Shown: positions 14,601-15,348 of the stretch, piece after piece
Layout of the letters: each line of letters opens with the position of its first letter
How positions within the stretch are numbered: position 1 is the first letter of the stretch
Origin: JAIVGV01 sp035295985
GTDB taxonomy: Bacteria > Acidobacteriota > Blastocatellia > Pyrinomonadales > Pyrinomonadaceae
Assembly (NCBI GenBank): GCA_035295985.1
Contig: DATHBT010000002.1
Span: 1-15,348 of the forward strand
Length of the DNA stretch: 15,348 nucleotides
Direction: 5' to 3'
The notes under the pieces: generated by a model
What the model was told of the DNA's origin: nothing
Database searches by the model: none
The model's input: only the letters and a program-made list of their open reading frames with translations
Made by a program: the position numbers and the translations under genes

Positions 14601-15190
14601 CCTGCCAGCCCCCGCGCATCGACTGCGACCACGTCATGGTCTCCTCCTCGTTCTTCCGCAGCGTCGAGTTCTTCATGAAGGGCTACTACGTCATCCGCTT
14701 CTACAAGGTCAGCTTGGGCACGAACCCCAACTACCGCGACTTCACGCGCGACTCGCAGCGCGTCACCGCCGACACGGACGCCGAGGTGCTGGCCGCCCGC
14801 GACGAGTTCGCTCAGGAGTGGGTGCAGCGCGCCGACTTCAAGGCGATCTACGACGGCCTGTCGAACCAGGCTTACGTCGAGAAGCTGGAGCAGACGGCCG
14901 GCGTGACCCTGGCGAATCGGGCGCAGCTAGTCGCCGCGCTCGACAACGGGTCGAAGACGCGGGCGCAGGTGCTCAAGGAGATCGTCGAGAGCGAGGAGGT
15001 GGCGCGCAAGATGTACAACGACGCCTTCGTCTCGATGCAGTACTTCGGGTATCTCAGGCGCGACCCCGAGCAGCCCGGCTTCCAGATGTGGCTCGACTAC
15101 CTGAACGCGAACCCGCAGGACTTCCGCACCATGGTCGGCGGCTTCGTCAACTCGCTCGAATACAGACTCAGATTCGGGCCGTCGAGCTGA
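11699..15190 (+). CDS. large secreted SBBP beta-propeller / Calx-beta / DUF4214 protein
   Basis: A 1163-residue exported protein. A signal peptide (about 1-32) is followed by an N-terminal all-beta domain (about 70-310, with ELSFEANRGQTD, VNYFLGNDP, YPGVDLVYYG, LEYDFVVAPG). Seven SBBP repeats come next (about 315-775), each opening with (V/I/L)(Y/F)STY(L/F)GG and including an A(L/V)DS.GN.Y..G.T.S.NFP core, so a seven-bladed propeller is likely. A Thr-Pro linker (about 777-804) leads to a Calx-beta domain (about 806-930, ending VNITDND) and a DUF4214-type helical region (about 938-1160). The latter has two similar halves, starting MHYIDFLNREGEPAGFNGWV and MQYFGYLRRDPEQPGFQMWL. It is presumably cell-surface or extracellular, binding matrix or carbohydrate; no catalytic motif is seen. 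Start chosen for the AAGAGG before ATG 11699, over TTG 11681. Confidence 0.93.
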   Translation: MKTSHTRTYRRLSLALALLSAASLLGVALLTADRRTTNGAATTQADDARAAAPRPEHTADAAPTNSPLARERAREAYGRIELSFEANRGQTDASVNFLARGAGYTIFLKPTEAVFVLARPGGAAVQDSPGQTTAGRASDEGRASAAGATEVARREPPKVLRMQLVGADESAAGAGADESTGRVNYFLGNDPSKWRTDVPTYTRVRYGEVYPGVDLVYYGNQRQLEYDFVVAPGGEASAVKLKFDGADKVETDASGDLVLTLGDAVVRQPKPVVYQEVAGARRTVEGGYSVDSRGRVGFSVGEYDRSLPLVIDPVLVYSTYLGGSGTDDGNDIKVDSDGNAYVCGQTNSTNFPTANAFQATFGGATFEGGRDGFITKLNAAGDGYVFSTYFGGSGDDRCHKIALDSAGNAYVAGETTSSTDFPRANAFQNAFGGGLSDAFVSKLSANGQTLIFSTYLGGSIFDAGNGIALDSSNNVYITGRTTSANFPTANAIQETQAGQFADAYVTKLNAAGNALVYSTYLGGSEGTEGGFDAGFSIAVDSAGAAYVTGQTRSTNFPRVNAVQNAFGGGFPDGDAFITKINAQGNAISYSTYLGGTENDIGFEVAVDSAGSAYLTGVTRSGNFPTANAFRSMLSGASDAFLTKYSADGTSYVYSTYFGGSGEDSGNGIALNAAGEAYLAAGTTSNDVPMVNPTQGTSGGGVEAVVARFNAAASALLFSTYLGGSGGDAALAIALDSSLNMYLTGRTSSTNFPTLGPVQAANGGEQDAFITKISPANPTPTPTPTPTPTPTPTPTPTPTPTPTPVPQTFQFSAATYAAGEGDGSVTVTVERAGDNAAPATVVVATAQDAAVLRCDVVNGTASERCDFTTRIATLRFAAGETSKAVRVFLTDDVYVEGQEAFNVSLSAPSGGPALGSPATAAVNITDNDTSAAANPTYSPPFFVRMHYIDFLNREGEPAGFNGWVNSLTACQPPRIDCDHVMVSSSFFRSVEFFMKGYYVIRFYKVSLGTNPNYRDFTRDSQRVTADTDAEVLAARDEFAQEWVQRADFKAIYDGLSNQAYVEKLEQTAGVTLANRAQLVAALDNGSKTRAQVLKEIVESEEVARKMYNDAFVSMQYFGYLRRDPEQPGFQMWLDYLNANPQDFRTMVGGFVNSLEYRLRFGPSS
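14028..14108 (+). repeat. low-complexity Thr-Pro codon repeat in the SBBP gene
   Basis: About 13 alternating Pro-Thr codon pairs (CCG/CCC/ACG/ACC/ACT mix), with longer internal repeats of roughly 24-36 bp. It encodes an extended interdomain linker between propeller and Calx-beta domains. Such tracts are prone to length change by slippage. Confidence 0.85.
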
Positions 15191-15196
15191 GGAGCG

Positions 15197-15234
15197 GCGC
15201 GCCCCTGCCGCCCGTTACGGCAGCAGAGGCGCGC
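15197..15234 (+). terminator. GC-rich hairpin after the SBBP gene
   Basis: Stems 15197-15203 with 15228-15234 (7 bp) and 15205-15210 with 15218-15223 (6 bp) stack with small bulges, starting 7 nt after the stop. No T run follows, so it may stabilise the mRNA end or help termination. Confidence 0.4.
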
Positions 15235-15257
15235 TTCACTTAACATTGAGTCCACAC

Positions 15258-15301
15258 GCTCCCCGGCGCGGGCGGCTTTTCGGCCGCCCGCGCCGGGGAG
15301 C
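15258..15301. terminator. perfect 19-bp terminator-like hairpin
   Basis: Arms 15258-15276 and 15283-15301 are perfect reverse complements around a 6-nt TTTTCG loop. It is 68 nt after the SBBP stop. It lacks an adjacent T run on either side, so its role as terminator is inferred from position and strength. Confidence 0.6.
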
Positions 15302-15348
15302 ACTACGTTTGAAGCGCGGCCGTCGGCCGCCCCTCAACGCGCGCCGGC

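Noticed and set aside
14287..15243. 318-codon plus-strand ORF in another frame of the SBBP gene
   Set aside because: Arg/Leu-rich shadow of the Calx-beta/DUF4214 coding frame.

Overview
The window is high-GC bacterial DNA that most resembles Acidobacteriota, probably the Blastocatellia. This rests on gene content: a von Willebrand A protein of the type long annotated as an 'acidobacterial VWFA-related' family, a large secreted SBBP beta-propeller/Calx-beta/DUF4214 protein, a carboxypeptidase-regulatory-like secreted protein, and a 23S-IVP-type four-helix-bundle gene. Assignment is inference; no rRNA or tRNA gene is visible.

Layout. (a) 168-1832 (-): a cell-wall transpeptidase-like protein with a rho-independent terminator just downstream. 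(b) 2238-5866 (+): a putative signalling operon of membrane histidine kinase, short cation-diffusion-facilitator-like membrane protein (ATGA overlap) and NtrC-type sigma-54 response regulator. The transporter lies between kinase and regulator, so metal sensing is the simplest guess. (c) 5865-6354: a compact element holding a four-helix-bundle (IVP) gene between 30-bp near-perfect inverted repeats built of 7-base units. Its left repeat begins inside the stop codon of the response regulator. (d) 6372-8048 (+): DUF4126 membrane protein, a small two-helix membrane protein with an acidic tail, and an NTF2-like membrane-anchored protein. (e) 8054-8130: a 77-bp near-perfect palindrome, again of 7-base units, filling the gap between two convergent genes. 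(f) 8134-9080 (-): an excisionase-type HTH protein and a secreted carboxypeptidase-regulatory-like protein. (g) 9466-10560 (+): the VWA protein. (h) 10561-10695: a third heptamer palindrome, again exactly between convergent stop codons. (i) 10705-10899 (-): a LysW-like zinc-ribbon protein with an unusual acidic C-terminus and a well-formed promoter and RBS. (j) 11220-11408: probable remnant of a secreted-protein gene. (k) 11699-15190 (+): a 1163-residue seven-bladed SBBP propeller protein, then strong hairpins to the window end.

The most notable signal is the set of three heptamer-built inverted-repeat elements, all lodged at gene 3' ends, one carrying an IVP gene. That layout copies the stem-plus-ORF design of 23S rRNA intervening sequences, but lies in a protein-coding neighbourhood. 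A working idea is that the two short palindromes are non-autonomous relatives of the IVP element. This is inference from sequence alone.
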